DNA of 59,291 bases from Bifidobacterium breve (GTDB lineage Bacteria > Actinomycetota > Actinomycetes > Nanopelagicales > Nanopelagicaceae). Every line of letters begins with the position of its first letter. Position 1 is the first letter of the stretch. Location of the stretch: contig CAMCYS010000010.1 of NCBI GenBank assembly GCA_945885625.1, positions 1 to 59,291 on the forward strand. Reading direction: 5' to 3'. The notes beneath the pieces are model-generated. The model was not told where the DNA came from. It did not search any database and saw only the letters and a list, made by a program, of their open reading frames with translations. The position numbers and the translations under genes were made by a program. This document shows positions 27,933-34,527 of this stretch, one piece after another.

Positions 27933-29192
27933 TTAAGCTCCAGCGATTTGCTTGCGTACCAGTTCTGATAAAACGCGATCATAAATATCTAAAGTGCCAC
28001 GCGCTGTGGCGTCCCACCCAAAGTGTGATGCATGTTCAACTGCGCCCATCGATAGTAAAACTCGACGCTGCGGCTCATTAAGTAAGCGTGCCAAAATAGA
28101 GGACCACGCGCGTGGATTATGACCATCAACTAATACGCCAGAAATACCATCAGCAACTGCGGTACGTAAACCGCCAACAGCTGTCGCAACCACCGGAGTG
28201 CCACATGCTTGTGCTTCAAGCGCTACTAAACCAAAGGATTCACTATAACTTGGCACGCAAACTAAATCTGCGCTGCGATACCAATCCGGCAAGTCGTTAC
28301 GCGGAACTGGTTCGGCAAACTTAATCACATCAGAAATCGCTAACCAACCTGCTAACTCTTTAAGTCGCTCTACCTCTGAAGTGCTTGAACCTGATGCGCC
28401 ACCAACAATATTTACAACTAGCCCGCTGCGCAAAAGTGGTGAGTGGTTTAACATCTCAGAGATTGCTCTAATCAGAAGCTCTGGACCTTTATGGGGTTGG
28501 ATACGACCTACGAAGGTAATTACATTTGCGCTTGCCGGAACGCTTAACCGCTCGCGAGCAGCTTTCTTGCCATCGCCCGGAATGAATTTATAAAGATCAA
28601 CGCCTGGCGAAACTACCCGCACGTTATCTGGGCATGCTTCATAGAGTGAAACCAAACTAGCTGCTTCGGCATCAGTATTTGCGATTAGTGCATTGGCTGC
28701 GGCTACAACTTGGGTTTCGCCCTGCACCCGAATCATGGGTTCTGGAGTTTCGCCTTCAGCCAGATTTAAATTCTTAACTCGCGCCATCGTATGCATCGTG
28801 TGAACGAATGGAATATTTAGCGCCTTACTGGCATGCATCGCGACTTTGCCAGAGATCCAATAATGCGAATGAATTAGATCGTATTTGGTATCACCCGAAA
28901 GCTGCTGCTTGAATTCTTCCGCAATTTCAGGAATTAACTTCGGCAGCAATTCTTTAGTTACCCCAGTTACCGGACCAACATTTAACTGAATTACTCGAAC
29001 ACCCGGTGATACTTCAACAATATCTGCCACTTGCGAATTAGTGCGACGGGTGAAAATATCAACTTGAACACCCATTGCCGCCATACGTTCGGCGCTCTCA
29101 GCTACATAAATGTTCATGCCACCAGCATCGCCAATTCCTGGTTGATCCAGGGGCGAGGTATGCACCATCAAGGTGGCAATACGCGCATTCAT
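27933..29192 (-). CDS. mshA: D-inositol-3-phosphate glycosyltransferase MshA
   Basis: MshA makes the first committed step of mycothiol biosynthesis, adding GlcNAc from UDP-GlcNAc to inositol 3-phosphate. The 419-residue GT-B, GT4-family enzyme begins RIATLMVHTSPLDQPGIGD and then AGGMNIYVAESAERM. It has IHSHYWISG, FVGRIQPHKGPELLIRAI and the donor-site YSESFGLVALEAQACGTPVV. The start is leaderless, with TACCCT 6 bases upstream. It is the first gene of a run with ybjN. Together with the mshD-like gene it shows the organism makes mycothiol. Confidence 0.95.
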   Translation of the reverse strand: MNARIATLMVHTSPLDQPGIGDAGGMNIYVAESAERMAAMGVQVDIFTRRTNSQVADIVEVSPGVRVIQLNVGPVTGVTKELLPKLIPEIAEEFKQQLSGDTKYDLIHSHYWISGKVAMHASKALNIPFVHTMHTMARVKNLNLAEGETPEPMIRVQGETQVVAAANALIANTDAEAASLVSLYEACPDNVRVVSPGVDLYKFIPGDGKKAARERLSVPASANVITFVGRIQPHKGPELLIRAISEMLNHSPLLRSGLVVNIVGGASGSSTSEVERLKELAGWLAISDVIKFAEPVPRNDLPDWYRSADLVCVPSYSESFGLVALEAQACGTPVVATAVGGLRTAVADGISGVLVDGHNPRAWSSILARLLNEPQRRVLLSMGAVEHASHFGWDATARGTLDIYDRVLSELVRKQIAGA

Positions 29193-29198
29193 GGCTAA

Positions 29199-29204
29199 AG
29201 GGTA
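29199..29204 (-). promoter_or_regulatory. -10 box of a leaderless promoter (mshA)
   Basis: TACCCT on the minus strand ends 6 bases before the ATG at 29192. Confidence 0.55.
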
Positions 29205-29211
29205 ACGCTGA

Positions 29212-30129
29212 TTAAAAGGTAGCGCTAAGTGAGCCGACTACGGTTCCACCGCCAAGCACATCAACAGCTTCGCCTTCAATATTTATGCCGAATTTAGCGA
29301 GCGCCGCTTTCATCATTGGTCCATTAGCGCGATTGCTGCCATCAGAAATTTTCCACGCAATCGCGCTGCCATCAGCCAAAGATGCCAACATCACGCTTTC
29401 GGCGCCACCTTTTACTAAAAGACCAGGCACGGCACGCATCATTCGAGTATCAAAAGCTCCTTCAGCCAAAATCATTTCTGGATGCTTTAAGCAAGCGCTG
29501 ATTACTCTTGCAAATATTGGATCCGAATCTAATCGCATCTTCCGGGCAGCCACCGCAATCGAGCGAGTACTCATTGAAAAAAGTGGCGCACCACAACCAT
29601 CGATGCTAACTCGTTCTATCGATTTACCAATCAACTCGGTTATTTCTCGGGCGATTGCTAATTGCAGCGGGTGATCGGCATTGCGATAAGTTTTAACATC
29701 CCAGCCGTTGACAACACAAGTTGCCAGCATTCCCGCATGCTTACCACTGCAGTTTGCAGCTAATGAAGTCGCTTTCTTGTCACTCCAAGCAATTCGGGCT
29801 TTGCGATCCAATGGGAAATCTGGATTATTCTGTAAATCGGATTCGGACAAACCAGCACTTCGTAATATCTCAAGTGCGACTTCTTGATGCCGATTAGTTC
29901 CGCCATGACTTGCGCAAACCAGAGCTAATTGCTCATCATTTAAGTTAAGACCTGCGCGCACCATCGCAGCTGCTTGTAAAGATTTAATTGCTGATCGCGG
30001 ATAAATCTCAGCATCCACATCGCCAAGTGTTAAGAGCTCAGATCCATCTGCAGCAATTAAGGCCAAATAACCGCTGTGCGTTGACTCAATTAATCCACTA
30101 CGCACTAGTTCTGCTAGAACAGCACTCAT
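29212..30129 (-). CDS. L-asparaginase, AnsA/thermolabile type (PF06089)
   Basis: A 305-residue enzyme of the Asparaginase_II family found in rhizobia and actinobacteria, which is unrelated to the E. coli type II enzyme. It hydrolyses asparagine to aspartate and ammonia. Characteristic stretches are LVRSGLIESTHSGYLALI, PRSAIKSLQAAAMV, VCASHGGTNRHQEVAL, NCSGKHAGMLATCVV and SIDGCGAPLFSMS. The SIKS-like serine-lysine pair (SAIKS) and the GKHAG lysine probably form the active site. It follows the nitrobindin gene by 2 bases, at the end of the fur-ygfZ run. Confidence 0.9.
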   Translation of the reverse strand: MSAVLAELVRSGLIESTHSGYLALIAADGSELLTLGDVDAEIYPRSAIKSLQAAAMVRAGLNLNDEQLALVCASHGGTNRHQEVALEILRSAGLSESDLQNNPDFPLDRKARIAWSDKKATSLAANCSGKHAGMLATCVVNGWDVKTYRNADHPLQLAIAREITELIGKSIERVSIDGCGAPLFSMSTRSIAVAARKMRLDSDPIFARVISACLKHPEMILAEGAFDTRMMRAVPGLLVKGGAESVMLASLADGSAIAWKISDGSNRANGPMMKAALAKFGINIEGEAVDVLGGGTVVGSLSATF

Positions 30130-30131
30130 CT

Positions 30132-30632
30132 TTAATCGGTAGAGCGCGGGCTAGTAGACCAAATATGTGCTTGAAGTGTTTGGCCTTCAGCAGCCATGTC
30201 ATACGCATAGAACAGTTCACCCTCAACTAATCCGTAAAGACGCACACCGGCAGTAACAATTTTTGCCGAAGGTGCGGAATAACCTTGATCCATTGCTAAT
30301 TGAATCTTGGGTCCGTCGAAATGACCAAGCCAACCTTCAGTTATTCCGGTGTTATGCGAGATAACAACTTCGAGCACATTATTTGGCTTTATGCGCCAGA
30401 AGCCTGCCTCACTTGCACCAGGGCGAATAATTTCGCCATTATCATCAACAATCCAAGAACGTGAAAAGTAGTTTAGGAATGGGCGACTATCGTGATTAAA
30501 GACAGTCTCAGAAATAAATTGGAATGGCTTAATAGTTGGATATTCGCCATGACCTTTGCCGCGCCAAGTTCCAACTAGCCAAGCCAGTGGGTTTAAATCA
30601 GGATGGAGACCTTCGGGAATTGTAAATACCAT
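30132..30632 (-). CDS. Nitrobindin-like heme-binding beta-barrel protein
   Basis: A 166-residue protein of the nitrobindin/FABP-like (formerly DUF1794, THAP4-like) family. Family marks are LHPDLNPLAWLVGTWRGKGHG at the start, KPFQFISETVFNHDSRPFL and the central FDGPKIQLAMDQGYS. These proteins form a ten-stranded barrel that binds ferric heme and reacts with peroxynitrite. The proximal histidine would be in the last 20 residues (AHIWSTS). The ATG overlaps the stop of a 45-residue membrane protein as TAATG, so translation of the two is coupled. The run is fur-ygfZ-two tiny proteins-nitrobindin-asparaginase. Confidence 0.9.
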   Translation of the reverse strand: MVFTIPEGLHPDLNPLAWLVGTWRGKGHGEYPTIKPFQFISETVFNHDSRPFLNYFSRSWIVDDNGEIIRPGASEAGFWRIKPNNVLEVVISHNTGITEGWLGHFDGPKIQLAMDQGYSAPSAKIVTAGVRLYGLVEGELFYAYDMAAEGQTLQAHIWSTSPRSTD

Positions 30633-30769
30633 TATCTGCCAGTTCGCTTTCTACTATCTCGGTAGCGAGCGCTTTCGGGATCTCTGCGGCTAGTAAATGC
30701 AAAGATCAATAATCCAGCGCCGATAATTACTGAAATCAGGCCAAGGAGAATTGAAGTTAAGAGCTCCAT
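30632..30769 (-). CDS. 45-residue single-TM membrane protein coupled to nitrobindin
   Basis: A small gene of 46 codons begins at the ATG 30767-30769 and stops at 30632-30634. It begins MELLTSILLGLISVIIG, a single hydrophobic segment spanning residues 3-25, followed by a polar tail rich in Arg and Asp (TSRRDPESARYRD and then SRKRTGR). Its TAA stop overlaps the nitrobindin ATG as TAATG. Coupling of a membrane anchor to a soluble heme protein suggests a complex, but that is inference. No family is recognised. It resembles the next small protein upstream in its MELL start and hydrophobic core. Confidence 0.72.
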   Translation of the reverse strand: MELLTSILLGLISVIIGAGLLIFAFTSRRDPESARYRDSRKRTGR

Positions 30770-30790
30770 GCCTGGAAGTCTATCGGTTGG

Positions 30791-30865
30791 TTACATCTTT
30801 CTTACGGCCCACATTATCGCGAGCCCCGCTACTAAAGTGATTAACAACTGACCCAGCAATTCCAT
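30791..30865 (-). CDS. 24-residue single-TM membrane peptide
   Basis: A 25-codon frame (24 residues plus stop) begins at the ATG 30863-30865. It starts 3 bases beyond the ygfZ stop on the same strand. The product begins MELLGQLLITLVAGLAIM and ends WAVRKM, one hydrophobic segment. It shares the MELL start with the 45-residue protein 21 bases downstream. The position in a tightly packed operon and the resemblance between the two argue for a real gene. Its short length still leaves chance possible. Confidence 0.5.
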   Translation of the reverse strand: MELLGQLLITLVAGLAIMWAVRKM

Positions 30866-30868
30866 TTA

Positions 30869-31777
30869 CTAATTCCCTGCGGCTATCGCTTCTTGTGCGG
30901 CAGGAATCCCAGCAACCGAGAGCGTTGCATCTAAGGGGGTATTTCGCTTAACCACGGCTAGCGCTATTGGGCCTAGTTCATGATGCCTAGCAACGGTTCC
31001 TAAAAAGCCAACAACTACCCCATTATTTTCAACTGGGGTCCCAACTTTAGGAAAGTTCACTTCAGTACCATCAAGATGCAGCATGACTAAGCGACGAGGT
31101 GGATTTCCTAGATTATTTATTTTGGCTACAGTCTCTTGACCACGATAACAGCCCTTATTTAGGTGGACCGCACTATTTAAAAGTCCTAGCTCGTTAGGAA
31201 TAGATTTGTGGTCTGTTTCAAAACCAATTCGCGGCAGAGCAGCAGCTACTCGCATTGCATCAAGTGCCCAGGTGCCCACTTGGGTTGCCACCGAATTAAA
31301 TGTTTCGACCATATTTGCTAACTCCGCGCGTGGCACAAGTGCGTAGGGACCTCCGATTTCATCCATCTTGCCCGGGGCGCGCAACACTGCATATTCATCA
31401 GTTGCATCGTGAATTTCAACTTGGGCGCGAAATTTCATTTTTCCTAAATGGGAAATTAGTTCAGCACTGCGGCCCGGGTTAACAATTAACCAAGTGCTAT
31501 CACCGTCATCGACTAAATAGAATTGATGCTCGATGTGGCCTTTTGGATCTAAAATTAAAGCGTGCTGCCATTGGCCAGCTAATAAATTTTCATGATCCTG
31601 GGTAGTTAAGAGATGCAGCCAAGTTAAACGCTCTGGCCCAGATAGTGCGACAACTTCGTAATGTGATAAATCGGCCCAAGCAGTGCCAGCTTCTAGTGCG
31701 CGCTGCTCTTTTACTGGATCACCGAAATGCCAAACCGCACCTTTATCGGGACCGTCCTCAACGAGTACGGCGCTCAT
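30869..31777 (-). CDS. ygfZ: YgfZ/GcvT-like folate-binding protein
   Basis: YgfZ family proteins use tetrahydrofolate and support iron-sulfur cluster assembly or repair. The 302-residue protein has the diagnostic KGCYRGQETVAKINNLG (K-G-C-Y-x-G-Q-E) near residue 205, together with LTWLHLLTTQDHENL in the N-domain. Its ATG overlaps the fur stop as TAATG, so it is coupled to the regulator. Two tiny membrane proteins and nitrobindin follow. The context hints at an Fe-S/heme/metal handling operon. Confidence 0.93.
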   Translation of the reverse strand: MSAVLVEDGPDKGAVWHFGDPVKEQRALEAGTAWADLSHYEVVALSGPERLTWLHLLTTQDHENLLAGQWQHALILDPKGHIEHQFYLVDDGDSTWLIVNPGRSAELISHLGKMKFRAQVEIHDATDEYAVLRAPGKMDEIGGPYALVPRAELANMVETFNSVATQVGTWALDAMRVAAALPRIGFETDHKSIPNELGLLNSAVHLNKGCYRGQETVAKINNLGNPPRRLVMLHLDGTEVNFPKVGTPVENNGVVVGFLGTVARHHELGPIALAVVKRNTPLDATLSVAGIPAAQEAIAAGN

Positions 31778-32196
31778 TACTTGCTTTCAGGTTTGAAACA
31801 TGTTGAACAAGTGCCATAAACAGCAAAGTGCGTGACATCGGTTTTAAAACCATAATCATCGGCCAAAGAATTTACAAAATTAGCCGCTACCTCAATTGGT
31901 GCATCGCCAACTGATCCACAAACTCCGCAAACTAAATGTAAATGGGTTAGTTCTTCAGCTGCGTGATAAGTAGCTCCACCGTGGCCTAAGTGCGTATGTT
32001 GAACTAAGCCCACATTTTCGAGGGTTTCTAAGTTGCGATACACCGTTGAAAGGTTGATTCCGGGATGTGTTTGGCGAACTTTCTCGGCAACTTCTTCTGG
32101 CGTGGCATGTCCCAGTTCGCGAACTGCAGCTAAAACCAACTCACGTTGTGGAGTTAAGCGCAAACCTTTATCGCGTAATTCATGCTGATCGGCCAT
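31777..32196 (-). CDS. Fur-family metal-dependent regulator
   Basis: A 139-residue Fur-superfamily repressor. The N-terminal winged helix has LRLTPQRELVLAAVRELGHA and INLSTVYRNLETLENVGLV. The dimer domain has HLHLVCGVCGS and a second CxxC pair, GTCSTC, for structural zinc. The sensory metal (Fe, Zn, Ni or Mn) cannot be told from sequence; the place next to ygfZ and nitrobindin resembles the Streptomyces Nur region. The start is leaderless, with TAGGAT 6 bases upstream. It is the first gene of the fur-ygfZ run and lies downstream of DUF4395 with its own promoter. Confidence 0.9.
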   Translation of the reverse strand: MADQHELRDKGLRLTPQRELVLAAVRELGHATPEEVAEKVRQTHPGINLSTVYRNLETLENVGLVQHTHLGHGGATYHAAEELTHLHLVCGVCGSVGDAPIEVAANFVNSLADDYGFKTDVTHFAVYGTCSTCFKPESK

Positions 32197-32202
32197 GAGC
32201 TA

Positions 32203-32208
32203 ATCCTA
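32203..32208 (-). promoter_or_regulatory. -10 box of a leaderless promoter (fur-ygfZ operon)
   Basis: TAGGAT on the minus strand ends 6 bases before the ATG at 32196. Confidence 0.55.
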
Positions 32209-32244
32209 CTTAGATTCTCTTAAAAGGGTTGTTTCGTCAGCTGA

Positions 32245-32682
32245 TTAGCGACGAGCACGCAGAAGAATTAGGTAAAACTCGCAGCCTAAGCAGTAGTTAA
32301 AGGCCGCGTTTAAGAAAGCAGCGGCAAGTGCGAAGCCGGTCGCGATGGTGAAAACGATCGTAACTCCAGATAGCAACCCAGCAATGGCGATAGCTGCAAA
32401 AATTAATCCAACTGCTTGAGCAAATTGCGGAGGTCGCACATCTTCAGGCATGAACTCACTCTTTAAACGTGGCTTGATCAAATTCTTAAATAGAAAAGCA
32501 TAGGGCGTGAATTGTGGCCCTTTAGTTGCGCCAACTAGAAATACTGCTAATTGAAAAGTAATTAGAGTTAGTGACTGTGTAGCCAGCGCACTTGCTAATA
32601 CAAGAACTGTAAGTGCCGCCGAAAAGCGTGGGCCACGTGCATCAATTACTACTGAGGTTTCGTTTTTCGTTAAAGTTGTCAT
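32245..32682 (-). CDS. DUF4395 membrane protein
   Basis: A 145-residue membrane protein of DUF4395 with about four hydrophobic segments. Family marks are DARGPRFSAALTVLVLA near the start, KGPQFTPYAFLFKNLIKPRL in the middle and the late motif FNYCLGCEFYLILL with a CxxC pair. DUF4395 proteins are often linked to thioredoxin genes and sulfur metabolism. Here a ThiX-like thioredoxin gene lies upstream. A short polycysteine leader frame precedes it in the same transcript, predicting cysteine-responsive control. Its own start has AGGAAA shortly before the ATG. Confidence 0.87.
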   Translation of the reverse strand: MTTLTKNETSVVIDARGPRFSAALTVLVLASALATQSLTLITFQLAVFLVGATKGPQFTPYAFLFKNLIKPRLKSEFMPEDVRPPQFAQAVGLIFAAIAIAGLLSGVTIVFTIATGFALAAAFLNAAFNYCLGCEFYLILLRARR

Positions 32683-32701
32683 TTGTTTCCTACTTTTCTT
32701 G

Positions 32702-32749
32702 GTTGTGGGTTACTAAAACTGGGCTTTAAGTTTTTAGTTACAACACAAC
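32702..32749 (-). promoter_or_regulatory. Attenuator-like hairpin over the leader's Cys codons
   Basis: On the transcribed strand, ACTAAAA (32738-32732) pairs with TTTTAGT (32718-32712) and GTTGTG (32749-32744) pairs with CACAAC (32707-32702), forming an inner 7-bp and an outer 6-bp stem. The two Cys codons TGT TGT and the stop of the leader frame lie in the 5' arm. The DUF4395 ribosome site lies just after the 3' arm. Confidence 0.55.
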
Positions 32750-32817
32750 GAGACAGCTAAACGTCCGTAGTCAAGTACGCGACGCTTGGTGAAAAAGCTA
32801 TCTAAGGAGAAAGACAT
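32734..32817 (-). CDS. Polycysteine leader peptide (leaderless uORF) before DUF4395
   Basis: A 28-codon frame (27 residues plus stop) lies between the thioredoxin gene and DUF4395. It begins MSFSLDSFFTKRRVLDYG and ends RLAVSLCCN. The R..xD..RL....CC arrangement is that of actinobacterial leader peptides upstream of sulfur genes. Leaderless polycysteine uORFs of this kind have been shown in mycobacteria to attenuate downstream operons in response to cysteine. TATTCT ends exactly 6 bases before the ATG, so it is leaderless here too. The tandem TGT codons lie in the arm of a hairpin that ends near the DUF4395 ribosome site. Confidence 0.72.
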   Translation of the reverse strand: MSFSLDSFFTKRRVLDYGRLAVSLCCN

Positions 32818-32823
32818 AGCCTA

Positions 32824-32829
32824 AGAATA
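32824..32829 (-). promoter_or_regulatory. -10 box of a leaderless promoter (Cys leader/DUF4395)
   Basis: TATTCT on the minus strand ends 6 bases before the leader ATG at 32817. Confidence 0.6.
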
Positions 32830-32854
32830 AAGAAGTCTAGTAAAAAAGCCTAAT

Positions 32855-32869
32855 TGCGAGTTACTCGCA
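32855..32869 (-). terminator. Small palindrome after the thioredoxin gene (terminator or operator)
   Basis: TGCGAGT and ACTCGCA flank a single base in a perfect 15-base inverted repeat. It starts 4 bases after the thioredoxin stop. On the minus strand a run of six T lies about 8 bases beyond it, so it may end the thioredoxin transcript. It also lies upstream of the leader promoter, so an operator is equally possible. Confidence 0.35.
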
Positions 32870-32873
32870 GGTG

Positions 32874-33302
32874 TCACTTAATTGCGGCGAGGGCGGCGAG
32901 CACTTGATCACGCTTAGGTGCTCCAATAGCGCGGCCCACTTCAATACCAAAGCTGTTCAAAATCAGCGTGGTTGGGGTAGAGCGAATATCTAGTTTGCGC
33001 ACCAACTCTAAATTTGTTTCAGCGTCAATTTCGACATGTCGCACATCGCTTAAGTCGCTGACTACATTTTCGAGCAAAGTCCGAGTTGCCCGGCAAGGAG
33101 TGCAAAAGGCTGATGAAAACTGCACCAGAGTTGCTCGTGATCCAAGATCGCCGCCAATTACTGTGGCAGTTAAAGCCTTACCAGAGATAGCTTTGGCTTG
33201 AATCTTGCCTCTCGACTTCTGATACCAGAAGCCATAAGCGGTAGCGGCCCCCAGCACGATAAGAATTGGTAGGAAAGATTTCACGAGAGTAGTCTGTGCC
33301 AC
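32874..33302 (-). CDS. Membrane-anchored thioredoxin-like protein (ThiX type)
   Basis: A 142-residue thioredoxin-fold protein. An N-terminal hydrophobic anchor, FLPILIVLGAATAYGFWY, precedes a thioredoxin domain whose active site is FCTPCRATRTLL (CTPC rather than CGPC). The cis-proline motif is RSTPTTLIL. The place divergent from glnR and upstream of DUF4395 matches ThiX (Rv0816c type) of mycobacteria. The start codon is GTG at 33302. The function is a thiol-disulfide oxidoreductase, possibly at the outer face of the membrane, since the anchor is followed by positively charged KSRGK, which instead suggests the domain is cytosolic; topology is unsettled. Confidence 0.85.
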   Translation of the reverse strand: MAQTTLVKSFLPILIVLGAATAYGFWYQKSRGKIQAKAISGKALTATVIGGDLGSRATLVQFSSAFCTPCRATRTLLENVVSDLSDVRHVEIDAETNLELVRKLDIRSTPTTLILNSFGIEVGRAIGAPKRDQVLAALAAIK

Positions 33303-33340
33303 TTAACACCTAGAACGCAACTGGGAGCGGGTGAGCGCAA

Positions 33341-34054
33341 ATGGCAAGAGTGTTGCTACTTACAAACACTCTAGGCGCTAGCGCCGAAATTCTGCCCTCA
33401 CTTGCGTTGCTGCAACATCAAGTGAAAATAGTTCCCGCTGAAGCTAGTGTTCTAATTGATGTACCTGAAGCCGATATTTTGTTGTTAGATGCACGTCGCG
33501 AAATTCCAGCCGCAAAAAATTTGGCAAAGTTGTTACACACCACAGGTTCAGGTGCACCTGTTGTTGTTATTACTACCGAAGGTGGCCTATCCGCACTGAG
33601 TGCAGATTGGGGCGCTGATGATGTAATTCTCGATACTGCCGGTCCCGCCGAAGTAGATGCACGTATTCGCATAGCAATTGGTGAATATGCCGCAAATCTT
33701 GCTGAAAGCGATTCCACATCTGGTGAAATTAGAACAGGTGAAGTTTCAATCGATGAAAATAGTTATACCGCACGTATCAAAGGTCGTGCTTTAGATTTAA
33801 CTTTCAAAGAATTTGAACTACTTAAATTTTTAGCTCAGCACCCAGGCCGAGTATTTACCCGAGCCCAATTACTTCAAGAAATTTGGGGTTACGATTATTT
33901 TGGTGGTACTCGTACAGTTGATGTGCATATCAGGCGGCTTCGCTCCAAACTTGGTCCAGAGCATGAAGCAATTATCGGCACCGTACGAAATGTGGGATAC
34001 CGCTTTACGGTAACTACTACCATGAAAGATGCCCAAGTATCTGAGCGGATTTAG
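33341..34054 (+). CDS. glnR: Orphan response regulator GlnR (nitrogen control)
   Basis: GlnR is the global nitrogen regulator of actinobacteria, an OmpR-family orphan without a kinase. The 237-residue protein begins [19 protein letters not shown]. The atypical receiver keeps an Asp in [11 protein letters not shown] but lacks the usual Lys. The output domain has [20 protein letters not shown] and then [19 protein letters not shown], followed by [19 protein letters not shown], which is almost identical to Streptomyces GlnR. It is divergent from the thioredoxin gene and followed after 2 bases by the mshD-like gene, the glnR-mshD order of mycobacteria. Confidence 0.95.
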   Translation: MARVLLLTNTLGASAEILPSLALLQHQVKIVPAEASVLIDVPEADILLLDARREIPAAKNLAKLLHTTGSGAPVVVITTEGGLSALSADWGADDVILDTAGPAEVDARIRIAIGEYAANLAESDSTSGEIRTGEVSIDENSYTARIKGRALDLTFKEFELLKFLAQHPGRVFTRAQLLQEIWGYDYFGGTRTVDVHIRRLRSKLGPEHEAIIGTVRNVGYRFTVTTTMKDAQVSERI

Positions 34055-34056
34055 TT

Positions 34057-34527
34057 GTGCGTACTATTCTAAAATTGCATCTCTCGATTGCCGCTGATTT
34101 ACCAGAGCCGAATACATCTGCTGAAATAAGTACTTTCAAATCAGCTGACGCAGATGAATGGTTAGCACTGAATAACGAGATTTTTATCGCGCATCCCGAC
34201 CAAGGCGATTGGGTTATGCAGGATCTAACTAATCGCATGAAGGAAAGTTGGTTTGATGCCGATGGCTTCTTTTTGGCTCGAAAGAATGGCCAAATAATTG
34301 GTTTTTGTTGGACAAAAATCCATCACGACCGCGTCAATGAAGGCCCGACCGGCGAAATCTACGTTCTGGGCGTAGACCCAACTTCACATAGCTCTGGTCT
34401 CGGCAAAGCTTTAACACTGACCGCGCTGCGCTATTTCCAGAGTAAAGCGATCAAAGAATCAATGCTCTATGTTGACGCCGATAATCATTCGGCACTAATT
34501 CTTTACAAGAAATTAGGCTTCAACTAA
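34057..34527 (+). CDS. mshD: MshD-like mycothiol synthase, C-terminal GNAT domain only
   Basis: MshD acetylates Cys-GlcN-Ins, the last step of mycothiol synthesis, and usually has two GNAT domains in about 300 residues. Here only 156 residues are present, matching the second, catalytic domain. The sequence begins at the inter-domain linker (TILKLHLSIAADLP) and goes on with WLALNNEIFIAHPDQGDW, WFDADGFFLARKNG and the acetyl-CoA motif GVDPTSHSSGLGKALTLTAL. The start is GTG at 34057, 2 bases after glnR. The N-terminal domain, which is degenerate in MshD, is missing with no frameshifted remnant upstream. It could be a minimal functional MshD or another N-acetyltransferase. The end overlaps the convergent aminotransferase by 15 bases. 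Confidence 0.8.
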   Translation: MRTILKLHLSIAADLPEPNTSAEISTFKSADADEWLALNNEIFIAHPDQGDWVMQDLTNRMKESWFDADGFFLARKNGQIIGFCWTKIHHDRVNEGPTGEIYVLGVDPTSHSSGLGKALTLTALRYFQSKAIKESMLYVDADNHSALILYKKLGFN

